The notes under the pieces are model-generated. The model did no database searches. It saw nothing but the letters and a program-made list of their open reading frames with translations, and was not told where the DNA came from. Source: Breoghania sp. (GTDB taxonomy: Bacteria > Pseudomonadota > Alphaproteobacteria > Rhizobiales > Stappiaceae). Taken from it: a stretch of DNA of 64,000 bases. Of this stretch, positions 31,916-43,421 are shown in pieces (position 1 is the stretch's first letter; each line of letters begins with the position of its first letter). The stretch lies in NCBI RefSeq assembly GCF_030066895.1, contig NZ_JASJAV010000007.1, positions 1-64,000 on the forward strand. Reading direction: 5' to 3'. The position numbers and the translations under genes are program-made.

Positions 31916-33710
31916 ATGAATGCTCCCCGTTTTGAACTCTCGAAAGCCGACGAAGCCCTCGACATGACGGAACCCGCAGTGCCGTTAGTCACCGACGAGA
32001 TCGTCGGATTTTTCCATGCCGCACCGGGCGACACGGCGGTCTTGCTGCTGAGCCCGTGGGAGCTACGAGGAATTGTGTTCGCGCAAGACCTATCGCATTC
32101 TCGGGGAAAAGCTCGCCGCAGCAGGCTACCCGACATTGCGGATCGACTATCCCGCGACGGTGAACTCCGCCGGCGACAGCGCGCAGCTTGAGGATGGGGA
32201 AGCCTGGCGAAAGGCCGTGCGGCGCGCGCTCGATGAGATCAACAGCCTGTGCTCGCCCGACCGCATCGTTGTCATGGGGAAAGGGATCGGCGGCGCATTG
32301 GCAATGGATCTGGCGCGCGAGAGCGATCTTGCCGGGCTCGTTCTGCTGGCGCCGATTGCCCAGGGCCGCGGCTATCTGCGCGAGCTGACCGCATGGACGG
32401 CCATGACGAAGCCGACCTTCCTGGTCGATGCATCCGACGGACCGCAAGGCGGATTGATGGCGGGCGGGTTCTTCCTTTCGGCTGCGACCACCACCGAACT
32501 GAAAGGCCTGAATTTCCTAAAAGGGGAACGCTCAAGGCCGGACACACGCTGCTGGTTGAGCGCGAAAATCATTCCGGAGACGCCAAGCTCGCCGATGTGC
32601 TGACTGCCCAGGGAACCGTCCTCGACCGTCTGCCTTTTGAAGGCGATGTCGACTACATATCCAACCCCACGCTCTCCATCGTGCCGATCTCCGCAATCAA
32701 CGGCATCATGGCGTGGATGGGCGAACACTTCCCCGTCTCGCCGCGCTCTGCGGATGCGCCTTCCCCCTCGCAACTGCCTGCGAGCCTGCAGGAAGAGCAT
32801 TACAAGTAGACGGTCGTGCGCTTTGGACCGCGCGACATGTTTTTCGGAGCCTTCACCACGCCCACAACACGCCCCTAGAAGACGGTTCTGCTTTTTCTGA
32901 ATTCCGGCTACGACCATTCGGTCGGCTAGGGACGCTCGACGGTGGACTTCACCCGGGCGCTCGCCTCATCCGGCCTTACCTCTCTTCGCATAGACGTTGC
33001 CGGTATCGGCGAAAGTCGGCTCTGGCCGCAGGAACCGTCCCAAGTACTCTATTCCGATCAGCAGCTCGATGACGTGAAAGCCGCCATCGACTGGCTGACG
33101 GGAGACGCGGGCGCGGATCGGATAATCGTGATCGGACGATGCAGCGGAGCCTATCTTGCGCTCATTGCTGCGGAAGCGGATCAGCGCATTGCGGGGGGCC
33201 ATCTCCATCAATACCCGCCGACTGGCCTGGGATCCGAGCGAGGATGTCGAAAGTTCGTTGCGCGAGCCGATCCAGACGCTCGACACCTATCGCCGCAAGA
33301 TGCTCGACAAGCGGATGCTGTTGCGGGTCCTGTCCGGAGATCTGCCGCTGTCACGGGTCGCCAATCGGCTCAGCGGGGCCTTTGCCCGTGCCGCCGACAG
33401 GAAACTGGCGCCGATCCTGCGCGGAGCGTCGCGCCATTTCCAGCTCAACAGGGTCATTTAGGCGCGCTTCAAGGCGCTGCGCGACCGGCATGTCCCCATC
33501 AGCCTGATATTCTGCAGAGGCGACCGCGGACTTCACGATCTCACGCAGTGGTTCGGCGAGAACTTCAAGGGGCTCGCGGCCTACGACAATGCGGAATTCT
33601 CGATCATAGAGAACGCGGACCACAACCTGACCCCGCCCGCATCCCGCGCCGAGGTGCTGGAGTTGTTGCGGCGCTTCAGCACTGCGGGCAACACCGAGCC
33701 TTCCGCCTGA
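31916..33710 (+). pseudogene. double alpha/beta-hydrolase protein of the polysaccharide locus, at least seven lesions
   Basis: Ancestral chain about 598 residues with two successive alpha/beta-hydrolase modules. Module 1: LLLSPW, YRILGEKLAAAGYPTLRIDY, RIVVMGKGIGGALAMDLA, later ISNPTLSIVPISAINGIMAW. Module 2: VLLFLNSGYDHSVG, RALASSGLTSLRIDVAGIGE, RIIVIGRCSGAYLALIAAEA (nucleophile elbow GRCSG, Cys before Ser) and SIIENADHNLTPPASRAEV (catalytic His region). Lesions: shifts near 32065, 32522 and 33200; in-frame TAG at 32807, 32876, 32927 and 33459. The stop at 32927 and probably that at 33459 replace Trp. Possibly trimmed or transferred acyl groups on the polymer; true role unknown. Confidence 0.72.
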
Positions 33711-33714
33711 GCTT

Positions 33715-35364
33715 CAGCTCTCGTGCTTCTCGTGTTCTTCGGGATCGGCGTAATATTCGTCGAGCGCCTCAAGGATGGCGGCGACGGCCTTGCGGTCGAC
33801 TTCCGGCAGGTGCTTGAGGCGCGGAATGCTGCTCAATACCGTGAGCATTTCGGAGTTGTCGGAAAGCCCGGCCGCCGGAATCAGATCGGGCAAGGCCCCC
33901 CGCGTCCCGGTTTCTCGACGCGGTCATTTCCGCCCGAGCATGATCGCGTTTGAGGCTCGCGGAGACCTGACGAACCGCCTCTCCGCCCACGACGCCGCCC
34001 GTCCCCACAAGCAGCCCCAGAATACCGGCGAGAGCGACCATCAGTTTCTTTCTCGGCCAAACTGGATGCTCCGGAGCCCGGGCCGAGGCGATGATGCGCG
34101 CGCCGGGAACGACCACCTGCTCTAGTTCCGCAATCTCCTTCGCGCAGCCCAGAATGTTCTGAGAGAGCGTGCGGGTGGTCTTCGCCTCGGTTTCCAGCTC
34201 ACGCAGGTGGATCGATGCGGCATCCCCCACATTGGCTTTCGAGACGGATGATCCGATCGCCTTCTCAAGGTTGGCGACGCGTTCACGCGCCACGGCGTAG
34301 TCCATCCTCGCGGCGTCGGCGATGCGTTCGGTTTCCGCCTGCAGCAGCCCCTTGATCCGCGTGACCTGCGACTTGGCGCGGATCAGGTCCGGGTGGGAGG
34401 GCAGAAGTTCCGTCTCCAGATTGGCCTCCAGCCGTACGGCGCGCGCATACTGATCGCGCAATTGCGAGACCGATTGTGAGACGGGCTGAGAGGCGGAAAG
34501 ATCGTTGATCGCCTCGGGGCTGATGTCCTTTTTCAGGACGGCGGAGAGCTCCTTGTAGCGCGCTTCCTTTTCCGCGACTTCCGCCCGCGCTTCGGTAAGC
34601 TGCGTGTTGAGATCGCCCAGTTCCTGATTGATGAGCAGGCCGCTCGTGCCCGTGCTCTGCAAGCCGTTCTTTTCCTTGAACTTCTGAACGGCGCTTTCCG
34701 CCTTCTGCAGCCGTTCGCGCAAGCTGATCAGACGCTTATCGATCTGTTCCATCAGCTCGACGGACGACGTTTCCTTCTGGCTTTTCTGGTCGGCGAGATA
34801 GCTGTGCGCGATGGCTTCGGCGATCTTCGCAGCCTTTTCCGGCTCCCGAGATTCCACGGAAATGCTCACGACGAAGGTGAGACCTTCGCGCTTGACGGTC
34901 AAAGCCTTGCCGAGGTTCTTGACGGCCTTGTTTTCCTGCTGCACCTCGCTCAATGGCTTGTCGCTCTGTTCGGGAGCAGAAATCATTCCAAGCCAACCGG
35001 ACAGCAGCCCCGTACCGCCCTCGATGCCGAACTCCTCGTCCTTCACGAGATTGAACTGACGCACCACCGGCCGCAGTATCGTATCGGAGGAGATCAGGGC
35101 GACCTGACTGTCGATGACGCCGCTTTCATTGCCAGAGCGGGTGGGAAGATTGGGATTGTCGAAGGGTTGGCGAACGGAGGGGTCGATCAGCACGAGCATG
35201 GAAGCCCGGTAGATCGTAGACACCATCAGCGTGAAGCCGGCCGTCAATCCAGCGAACACGACAGCCGTCAGAAGCACGAGCCATATACGGCGGAGCAATA
35301 TCGTCAACATTGCCAGGGTATCGATAAACATCGAGCCGGAGGAGTTGCGGGAGGGAGATTGCAC
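33715..35364 (-). pseudogene. Wzz/GumC-type chain-length regulator, C-terminal frameshift
   Basis: ATG at 35364. N-terminal membrane span RIWLVLLTAVVFAGLTAGF, Wzz-domain strand ASMLVLIDPSVRQPF, a long periplasmic coiled coil (KRLISLRERLQKAESAVQKF, AEVAEKEARYKELSAVLKKD), and a second span KLMVALAGILGLLVGTGGVV. No tyrosine-kinase domain. Near 33905 the frame is lost; the correct cytoplasmic tail (PDLIPAAGLSDNSEMLTVLS, PRLKHLPEVDRKAVAAILEA) lies in another frame and ends at 33715. Sets polymer length with Wzy. Converges closely with the double hydrolase (4 bp apart). Confidence 0.8.
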
Positions 35365-35465
35365 GGTCGCGCACCTAACAACTACGAAACAGTCTTAATC
35401 GTTGGTAACGCACTCGGGTTAGAACTTCACTAACAGCTCAGAAAACTGCAGAAACTCTGTTCCCC

Positions 35466-36949
35466 TTACGGGGTGGCGCCCGGATCGGCCCCATGGGAGG
35501 GCGCCCGCGGCAGCAAGGCGGCCATGATGAAAAGCATCCAGATCAGCGAGTAGCCGCGAAACCAGCTGCTTTCAAGCATGTTGTGACACGCCACGGTGAT
35601 CACGATCGTCATCGACAGCCAGCAGAGTGCGGGTCGCGTCGCCGCCGTGCGAGCTGCTGCAAACAGGGCGGTCAGGATCAGCGCCAGAAGAATGGCGAGG
35701 CCGATAAAGCCGGTTTCCACGACGAGATCGAGATAACCGTTATGGGCCTGCAACAGGTCAACCACGAAGCCCGGAGCTTCCCGTTCGACGATCGATCGGC
35801 CCCAATCCCCCAGAACGATGCATATCCCTGACCGATGAGCGGGTCGCGGGCGATGACGTCGAGAACGAACTGCCAGATGAACTGTGCGCCTGGTGAAGGT
35901 CTCGTCGCCGAAGAGCAGCATGGACAGTTTGGCAAGGCCGAAACGCGTCATGGCGGAGAGATAGAACCAGACAGACAGGCCGAGGACGAAGCAGAACGAC
36001 AGGAACAGCGCCGCATTCATCCGCAATGCGCGGGTGATGACGATGACGAAGCAGATGAGCGGGGGAAGAAGGATTGCGAGACCGAGAGAGGTCTTCGACT
36101 TGCTCATCACCATAGCATAAAGAGCTGCAAGCGCCAGAACCGTGAAGAGGGCTCTCAGTTTGCCGTGTTTCACGGCCGCCCCGTAAAGGCAGAACAGCAG
36201 CGCGAACGCCATCAAAGCGCCCAGACCGTTCCTTCTGCGAGTAGATGCTTTCATGCCCGAGCGGTCCCGCCGGGGTCAGCAGCACGACGGCCGTATTGAC
36301 GATCACCGTGAGCGCGACGATGGCAAGGACACGGTCGAGCAGCGCATCCCGGTCATCGGCCAGAACGATCGAAATGCCGAGGGCGAGCACGATGATGACC
36401 TGCAAGGCAAGCCGCCGGAAGGCGATCGCGGGGACTGGCGACCAGAGCACGCTGGCCGCCGCGAAGAGCAGATAAAATCGAAATGCCGAGGGCGAGCACG
36501 ATGATGACCTGCAAGGCAAGCCGCCGGAAGGCGATCGCGGGGACTGGCGACCAGAGCACGCTGGCCGCCGCGAAGAGCAGATAAAGCAGCATCAGGAGCG
36601 CGACCGGATCGCCGAGCAGACGCCCTATATTGCGGAAATTGTGCCAGGCGGACAGGATTGAGGCGCCCAGAACGGCGCCCCAGAACAACTGGTTGAACGG
36701 ATTTGACTGCGACGCGAAGACGTTGATGTCCGCAGCGCGCGCCGATGCTCCCCAGTGCATCAGAACGGGAGAGATGAGGAAGGCATAGGCCATGATGAGC
36801 GCCGAAATCCAACGCAGCACGAAGCCCGCGAGCGTATTCGCCTCAGCTTCGCGTGCCAGCATGGGATTGGAGTAGCGGTCCGTCACGTCGTTCCAATGAA
36901 ACCCGTCTGTCGCCGCCCGATCGGGCGATACCGACGCAAACGATAGCAT
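35466..36949 (-). pseudogene. O-antigen ligase/Wzy-like polymerase, broken by 109-bp duplication and frameshifts
   Basis: Polytopic membrane protein: WISALIMAYAFLISPVLMHW, AVLGASILSAWHNFRNIGRL, LLMLLYLLFAAASVLWSPVP, then GKLRALFTVLALAALYAMVM, SKSKTSLGLAILLPPLICFV and NGYLDLVVETGFIGLAILLA, which is the O-antigen ligase (Wzy_C) signature (SKSKTS and later H-NGYLDL). A 109-bp exact tandem duplication (36368-36585) shifts the frame; further shifts near 36240, 35880 and 35820 (VLDVIARDPLIGQGYASFWG lies in a third frame). Would polymerise or ligate the exopolysaccharide units. Confidence 0.8.
36368..36585. repeat. 109-bp exact tandem duplication
   Basis: Two head-to-tail copies (36368-36476 and 36477-36585), each starting ATCGAAATGCCGAGGGCGAG and ending CAGATAAA, with no difference between them as far as I can read. 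It lies inside the Wzy-like gene and changes its frame (109 is not a multiple of three). Perfect identity means it is very recent or an assembly artefact. Confidence 0.95.
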
Positions 36950-36991
36950 TGCCCGCGATTCGGCGCAGGTGCGCTTCACCGCAGTCGACGA

Positions 36992-38398
36992 TTATCGGCG
37001 CAAGGCATCGATATCGAGACCGAGCGCTCTTGCCGTCTCGACATCGACAGTGCGTTCGGCATTGTCAGAAAGCAGGCCGAACCCTTGCGTATAATCCCAA
37101 AGCGCCCAGCCGAAACCGTGGCGTTCGGCGGTTGTTCGAACATCCGTCAGCCAGCGCAAGCGGCTTCCGTCATCGACGATCCCGGAGGGTCAGCGGATCG
37201 CACTGAATTCGCCGACGAGAACCCGTTCCGGCGCGATGCCGTATTCTCGAGCCCAAACGCCCACGACCGCGAACCGCTTGTCTATCGTCGCAGGTCCCGG
37301 TTTCCTGTTGCGGTAATGGTTTCCTGTTGCGGTAATAAAGGAGATCTCCTTTTGCACCGCGGCGAGCGCATCTTCCGGCTGCGGCTTGCCCGCCTTTGCG
37401 AGTTGCGCGAGGTGGACCTTCGTCTGGCCCAGCGTTTTTCCCTCGCTGCCATCGGCCGCCGGATAGGTCAGGCCCGCAAGATAGCGTGCCGGGGATGAGG
37501 CCCAGGACAGCGATTGGTGGGTGAAGAAATAGGGCTCGTAGAAGCGGAAATCGAACAGCGTGCGCCCATCAAAATTGTCCGGGTCAAGTCGCACCAGCCC
37601 ATCCACCGATGACCAGCAACCTCCCGTCACAACGAGTGGCAGGTTTGGGGCAACCTGACGGAGAGCGGCGAAGAGACGCCGTTGCGATACGGTCCAGTCC
37701 TCGCCGTTCGAACGCACGCAATCGGGCTGCGGTTCGTTCATCAGTTCCAGGGCAAAGTCCGCCCCCGCCTCATCGATGAAGCGCTTTGCAACGGTCGTCA
37801 GAAAGTCCCGATAGCGCCTGAACTTCTCGCCCCGGGGATCCTCGAGAATGTCCGCCGGACGCCATTGCGAGGAATAGGTGGCGGGATGGATGTCGAGGAA
37901 GACGTTCAGGCCATGGCCTTGCAGGCGCGCAACCCATTGCTGCACATCGTCCAGCAGCAGCTGCAAATCGCTGTCATCGGCGGCCAGGAACGGGCCGACA
38001 TCAACCGGCAACCGGACAAAATCGAAGCCGAGCTTTCGAAGGCGGTCGAGTTCATCGTCCGACATCGCAACCAGATCGCCGCTGAAAGGCGGCCAGAGAT
38101 AGTGACCGGGCCGGGCGGGATCGGATCGCGCGAAACTCAACTTTCGGGAAAGATTGACGCCGCGCCGAAAGCTCTGAATACGCGCCGCTTTCTCGGTTTC
38201 GACGGCCAAAGCCTGAGTTGATCTCAACGGTGCGGCGACTTGTGAGACAGGCGTGTTACCGCTTTGCGATGCGCTCGCATTGATGGAGGATGGGACAGGC
38301 ACGCCCAGCGCCAGAACGATGGCCCCCAGTGACAGGGCGCCGACAAGGGAGCCGAGAAGAGCGCGCCAATGGCGGCGAAGGCCCCCGCTCCTCATCAT
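36992..38398 (-). pseudogene. GH5 cellulase-family glycoside hydrolase, membrane-anchored, frameshifted near its end
   Basis: ATG at 38398 overlaps the stop of the upstream glycosyltransferase (AATGA). N-terminal anchor WRALLGSLVGALSLGAIVLA, then a GH5 barrel: FRRGVNLSRKLSFARSD, LRKLGFDFVRLPVDVGPFLA, HGLNVFLDIHPATYSSQW, acid/base Glu in FALELMNEPQPD and nucleophile Glu in RVLVGEFSAIR. Immediately after that (near 37193) the frame shifts; the original end LRWLTDVRTTAERHGFGWAL and WDYTQGFGLLSDNAE stops at 36992. It also contains a 19-bp duplication at 37300-37337. Probably trims or releases the polymer, like other endoglycanases of exopolysaccharide loci. Confidence 0.82.
37300..37337. repeat. 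19-bp exact tandem duplication
   Basis: GGTTTCCTGTTGCGGTAAT twice (37300-37318, 37319-37337) inside the GH5 gene. It encodes TATGNHYRNRKPGP on the minus strand and the frame stays open through it, which implies a compensating indel next to it or an older duplication. Confidence 0.93.
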
Positions 38399-39613
38399 TG
38401 GGCCGCCTTGGCGAAGGTCAGCAGGTAGTCGCGATAACGCCCGAGCACGGCCTTGGCATCGAAACGCGAATACAATTCGGCGGCGCTGTCGCGGATGGTT
38501 GCGCGGTAGGTTTCGTTCTGCGCGCCGAGTGTCTCGAACCCGGCCTGGATCTCGTCGACATTGCCCGGCGTGATCGCAACGCCGACATCCAGACCGTCGA
38601 TAACCGGTGCCTTGCCCATACAGGATGGGAATCCCGGCAAACAACGCCTCCAGATAGACCATTCCGAAGGTTTCATTGAAACTCGGCAGAACGAGCGCGA
38701 GATAGTGCGGCAGGGTGGAGGTCAGTTGCTCATTGTCCATGCGACCGAGAAGACGCACGCAATCGGTCAGCTTCTTCTTCTCGATCAGCGCCTTGACGGC
38801 AGCGACACTCTCCTTACGGCCCCCGCCGATGAGATCGAGACCGATTTCGGGATGCGCAGCATGGTAGCGGCAGAAAGCCTCCAGCATGGGCCCGAAGCCC
38901 TTGCGCTCCCGGATATCGAGATTGAACACGCTGACAAAGCGCGGCTCAGGAGCGCAGGCGGGGATCGACGGACGCGTATTGCTAACGATATTGGGCAGAA
39001 GCGCCTGCTTGCCAGGCTCGATGGTCAGCCGCTCTTCCAGGATCGGACGGAACCAGGCGGAGACATAATAGATCCGCTGTGCCCGATCGGCGATTTGCTG
39101 GAGACGGGGCAGATATCCCGGCTTGAAGCGCACGATCTTGCGTTCCCCCTCTCCATGCACGGAGACGAAGAGTGCCACGTCATCCCCGTAATGGTGCACG
39201 AGCCACAGGGCGGCGAGCCCTTCGAAGGAGAACTTGTGCGCATGAATGATCGACGGGTGCAGTCCTTCGGTTGCCAGAGCCTCGGCAATCCGCCGTGCCA
39301 CCACGGTCATTGCGGGCGCAAGACCGATGCCGAAGGGCGGCGCGAAATAGCGGTAGGCGAACAGACGAACGCCTTCCACCATGCCGCAATCACGGAAATA
39401 GGTCTGGTCCGGCCGGCTCGTGCGCGTGGCGGAGACGACCATGTGAGTCGCGTCAGGCGTTCCCGTCACGAGCCGTTCAACGGCGGTCGTCGTCGGTCCG
39501 CGATAGGGATCGGGATAATCCGCGCTGATATGCAGAACCGGCGGCTTTTCCGCCGGTTCCGGCTCCTGCACATGTCCGCTCCGGACGGCCGTGGCCGCCT
39601 GCATTGTTGTCAT
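38395..39613 (-). pseudogene. family 4 glycosyltransferase, frameshifted
   Basis: GT-B fold: PPVLHISADYPDPYRGPTTT, LHPSIIHAHKFSFEGLAALW, VALFVSVHGEGERKIVRFKP, FVSVFNLDIRERKGFGPMLE (donor-domain start), LVLPSFNETFGMVYLEALFA with the E-x7-E-like motif. Near 38625 the frame is lost after GIPILYG; the real end (VIDGLDVGVAITPGNVDEIQ, AKAVLGRYRDYLLTFAKAAQ) is in another frame and stops at 38395. Because of the shift the uncorrected frame reads through into the GH5 gene and looks like an 812-residue fusion. ATG at 39613 chosen; a GTG five codons upstream is possible. Confidence 0.8.
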
Positions 39614-39817
39614 CGGAGAAGATTCCACCTCATCATCCGGAACAAATCCCTTGCGCGGCGTCTCGTCGCGCTGCCCCGCAAGGTGGGGCGATCGGGTTAA
39701 GATCTCGTGAAACCAGGTATTTATAACATCAAGAAAATAGCGAGTTCGCAGTTTACTGCAGGTCCATTTTTAAACGGCACATTGCCAGGTGACCATTCCT
39801 GAGAGGGGAGAGCGCGG

Positions 39818-41002
39818 ATGGCCTCATTGCTGAGCGAAACGGAGGATGTCGCCACGACAGACTGCTGGCATCTGTCTGATGCCGCCTCTTCCCCTTTGGC
39901 AGAGCTCGAAATCGTCCACGTCGTTCGGCAATACGCCCCCGGTATCGGCGGGCTGGAGGAATTCGTTTCCGAACTGGCGGCCCACCAACGCAAAACGTTC
40001 CGCAGGGTGCGGGTCATGACCTGCGATCATATCTTCAGCGCGCCCGAGACCGTCCTGCCCGCACACGAGACAATCGACGGCATCGAGGTCGAGCGACTGC
40101 CCTATTTCGGCTCGCATCGCTATCCGGTCGCGCTTGGGTTGTGGCGGGCCATCGCATCGGCAGACATCATCCATGTGCATGCGGTCGACTTTGCCTTCGA
40201 CGCGCTGGCCGACGAAGCCGCTGCATCGCAAGACGCTGATCGCGACGACGCATGGCGGCTTCTTTCACACTGCCAAGCTCGCGACACTGAAAAAGATCTA
40301 GTTCAACACGCTGACCCGGGCCTCGGTGAGCAAATATGACGCTCTGGTGTGCTGCAGTGAATCGGATTAGGCGCGCTTCGCCCCCGGGCGGGCGCGGGTG
40401 ATCGTCAACGGCGTGGATGTCGACAAATTCGCGGGCGCCAGCGCCCCGCACCTCACCCGCAACATGGTGACGCTCGGTCGGTTTTCTTCAAACAAGAGAC
40501 TCGATCGGCTGATCGCGCTTGCCGCCGCGCTCCGAGACGAAACCCCGCAATGGCACCTCGATATTTGCGGCGTTCCGGCGGATGTCTCGCTCACGGCGCT
40601 TGAAGCCGAGATCGCCAGCCACGGTCTTGAAGAGCAAGTGGACGTCCATGTCGGCCTGACGACCTCGGCCCTGCGGGACGTCCTCGGCCGTTGCAGTTTC
40701 TTCGTCAGCGCCTCCGAATACGAAGGGTTCGGCCTGGCGCTTATCGAAGTAATGAGTGCGGGTCTGTTGCCCGTCGTCCATCACAACGCGGCCTTCCAGG
40801 CCTTTGCCGCAGTTCATCCGGGCATCGACATCTGCGATTTCTCGGCCCTGATGAGGCTCCCGCGCGTCTCACAGCACTCCACCGTAGCGCAACGAAAGAT
40901 CTGGATAGCTTTCGGCAGCAAGCCGTATCCACGGCCCGCGCCTATTCATGGGATCACCTGAAACTCGATTATGACAAAACCTATAGCGAAGCGCGGGGTT
41001 GA
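39818..41002 (+). pseudogene. family 4 glycosyltransferase, two amber stops and two frameshifts
   Basis: ATG at 39818, divergent from the previous glycosyltransferase. N-terminal domain EIVHVVRQYAPGIGGLEEFV with the glycine-rich acceptor loop, then DIIHVHAVDFAFDALA. A shift near 40215 leads to TLIATTHGGFFHTAKLATLK. TAG at 40299-40301 (KKI-FNTLTR, Trp expected) and TAG at 40368-40370 (SESD-ARF, Trp expected) follow in frame. The donor domain continues VIVNGVDVDKFAGA, MVTLGRFSSNKRLDRLIALA, FFVSASEYEGFGLALIEVMS. A last shift near 40900 leads to the end ARAYSWDHLKLDYDKTYSE at 41002. Confidence 0.78.
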
Positions 41003-41186
41003 ACTGCAGAATATGTAGTAATTTTACACTATGGCATTTTTCTCCACCTTGTTTCTATGTTTCTACCTAACAATGGAAATTAACGAGCCGGACCCAAAGT
41101 CTACTATCATTTTCACTAATACTTGTATTTTTAGCCAACGCCAATAACTGTCCATACATGACACTCCCGTTCAAGGCGCTGCTATC

Positions 41187-41952
41187 TTGCTCTCCAACGT
41201 CAACGCATCCAACCGGCCGGACATTGCGACGATTCAAATCGGCCCGCTCACCCTGCAAAGGCTTGAGCGCGAGAATGCGATCGCCCTGATCGGCACGGCT
41301 GTCGGGCAACGCCGCAAGCTGGACGTCGCCATCTGCAACGCCCATACGGTGCTGCTGGCTCTGGACGATCCCGACTATGCGAATGTTTTGAACCGCATGA
41401 CGCTGCTGAATGACGGTGTCGGCGTCAATCTCGCCAGCCGACTCGTATGCGGCCATGGGTTTCCGGCCAATCTGAACGGAACCGACCTAGTCCCCGACAT
41501 TCTCGCCACCCTGGATATTCCATTGCGCGTCTTCCTGCTGGGCGCATCGCCGACTTCCCTGGAGGGGGCTGCGAAGATATTGCGAAGGCCTATCCCCACC
41601 ACGAGATCGCGCGGGCTGCCGGGACGGCTTCTTCTCGATGGATGACGTCGAAGAGGTGATCGAGACGATCAATGCCGCGCAGGCAGATCTCCTGCTGGTC
41701 GCCATGGGAAATCCGCTTCAGGAACATTTCATCATGGCCAACTGGGAGCGGTTGAACCCGACGGTCTGCATCGGGGTCGGCGCCCTGTTCGGCTTCATGC
41801 CCGGAGCGGTGGTGCGGGCCCTGGGCTTCGTCCGCACCCTGGGACTGGAATGGCTGTTCCGGTTTCTTCAGGAGCCGAGGCGTCTCGCGCGGCGCTATTG
41901 TATCGGCATTCCGCGTTTTCTCCTCGCCGCTCTGCGCTTACGGCGCCAGTAA
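41187..41952 (+). pseudogene. WecG/TagA/CpsF family glycosyltransferase (GT26), frameshifted
   Basis: TTG start at 41187 taken. GT26 motifs: VAICNAHTVLLALDDPDYAN, LNDGVGVNLASRL, FPANLNGTDLVPDIL, RVFLLGASPTSLEGAAKI. Two single-base shifts between about 41585 and 41615 break the segment IAKAYPHHEIA-GCRDGFFSMDDVEEVIE. The end is normal: ADLLLVAMGNPLQEHFIMAN, VCIGVGALFGFMPGAVVRAL and LGLEWLFRFLQEPRRLARRY. These enzymes transfer a sugar to a polyprenyl-linked intermediate. Last recognised gene of the polysaccharide region. Confidence 0.82.
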
Positions 41953-42470
41953 CTCCCATCTTCGCGAACGAACGGGGGGTCAACGCCTATCGAACGCCAT
42001 CCGCGGGACCGCGGAGCTGGCAGGAGAACAGCCCAGTCGATCACGACCACTCGCAGACTAAGACAGGTCCTTGAAGGCACATCGCGAGTTGGTGCGCTCT
42101 TGTGACGCTGCTAAAACTGCTCTTTCGCCAGCGTCCTTTCCCGCTCTGGCAGTCAGATATCCTGTATATCCAGACATCAGAACCAATATATTTTCACTCT
42201 CACCCGCACCATTCCCTAGCGAAATCCGACCTACCCCCCATCTTACCATGCGACATATTTTTATATTCGAATACTCGCAGAAAAGTGCCTCCGGTCCCAT
42301 ACCTCTAAAATGACTTATAGATACACTCCGATATTTTATTTCTAGCCGACCATGTCTACAGGTCTCCTATTCTTATATTTCCACACAAACTATCAATTCC
42401 GCGAATAATACTATATATTTGCGATATTTATTCGCACATACCTATAATGAACGACAAGATAAATTAGATT
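41953..42470. other. AT-rich intergenic stretch
   Basis: 518 bp without a credible gene. From about 42130 the base composition turns AT-rich (runs such as CCAATATATTTTC and TTTATATTCGAATA), unlike the GC-rich flanks; this continues to about 43400. An 80-residue frame at 42071-42313 shows no recognisable features. It marks the left edge of a likely horizontally acquired or rapidly drifting segment. Confidence 0.5.
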
Positions 42471-43309
42471 TTGGGGCACTTGATTCTTGGTTTGTTTAGG
42501 GCAACCGGTCTGGGTGCCGTCCTGAGCCTTATGGCCATATCCACCTCAGCCACGGCCGAATATCTCTCCATCCCTGAAGACGCACGAAATTTCGACGTTC
42601 TGCACGCCATTGATCGCAGCATCGTCGACTTTGCGGCGCAGGGCGACCTCGACGGCGTCGATGACTATAGTCGCCAGAGCTACGAAGAAATAAAGAAGAC
42701 CGACAAGATCTAAACTGAGGACTGGCCCACAAAATTCATAAGGGTGTCCACCTTCATAGTCATGGGCAGCAAGGAGATCATTGTCGATCACACGCATGAC
42801 GTCGACGAGAATAGAGATAATATTGCCATACAGATTTTTATTTCAAGAAATATCGATATATTTCCGATCTGTATCTTGAGTAAAATCACAGTAATACCGG
42901 CATTTACATGCATTCATTTCGACGCATCGAGGAAAAACATTCCATATTGAGATACGACGAACACTGCCAACAAGGAAAGGAGGTCGCGCTTCTCATTCCG
43001 AATGGCGATCAATACAGCTTTCTTGTCGCCGAAACCGATAGCGTCGACATGAACGGTGTGCTCGACTACCTGAAGCGGACCGACCCTTTGGAAACATGGT
43101 CATCCATTGATGACATTGAGGTTTTGGAAAAATTGAGCGAGCTGATGCTCAACATGTCCACGACACTCGAAGAGGTGCAGGAAGACCCAGTCGTGACCTG
43201 ATATGATTCGGACAAACAACACATTTGCGGAAGCGTACACAAGATGACCCAGAAAATATATGACATGCAAGTCGAGATCGAAAAGGAGCTTCTATCTCCG
43301 CTCAAATAA
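42471..43309 (+). pseudogene. secreted protein of unknown family, three lesions
   Basis: Signal peptide LGAVLSLMAISTSATAEYLS, then FDVLHAIDRSIVDFAAQGDL. A TAA at 42711-42713 is followed in the same frame by TEDWPTKFIRVSTFIVMGSK and EIIVDHTHDVDENRDNIAI. A shift near 42930 leads to ALLIPNGDQYSFLVAETDSV, DMNGVLDYLKRTDPLETW and KLSELMLNMSTTLEEVQED. TGA at 43199-43201 is again followed in frame by 35 residues ending EIEKELLSPLK at 43309. I read one ancestral gene of about 280 residues. Much of the middle is AT-rich. No homologue recognised; pieces could instead be separate small genes. Confidence 0.5.
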
Positions 43310-43421
43310 GTTAACTATTAAAAATATATTACTAATATAAAAAAATTCCATTAAATTGAATATACCCTGAAGATATACGTTTATAAACTACAAGACAAGC
43401 ACGATTTAGTTCGGAATTATT

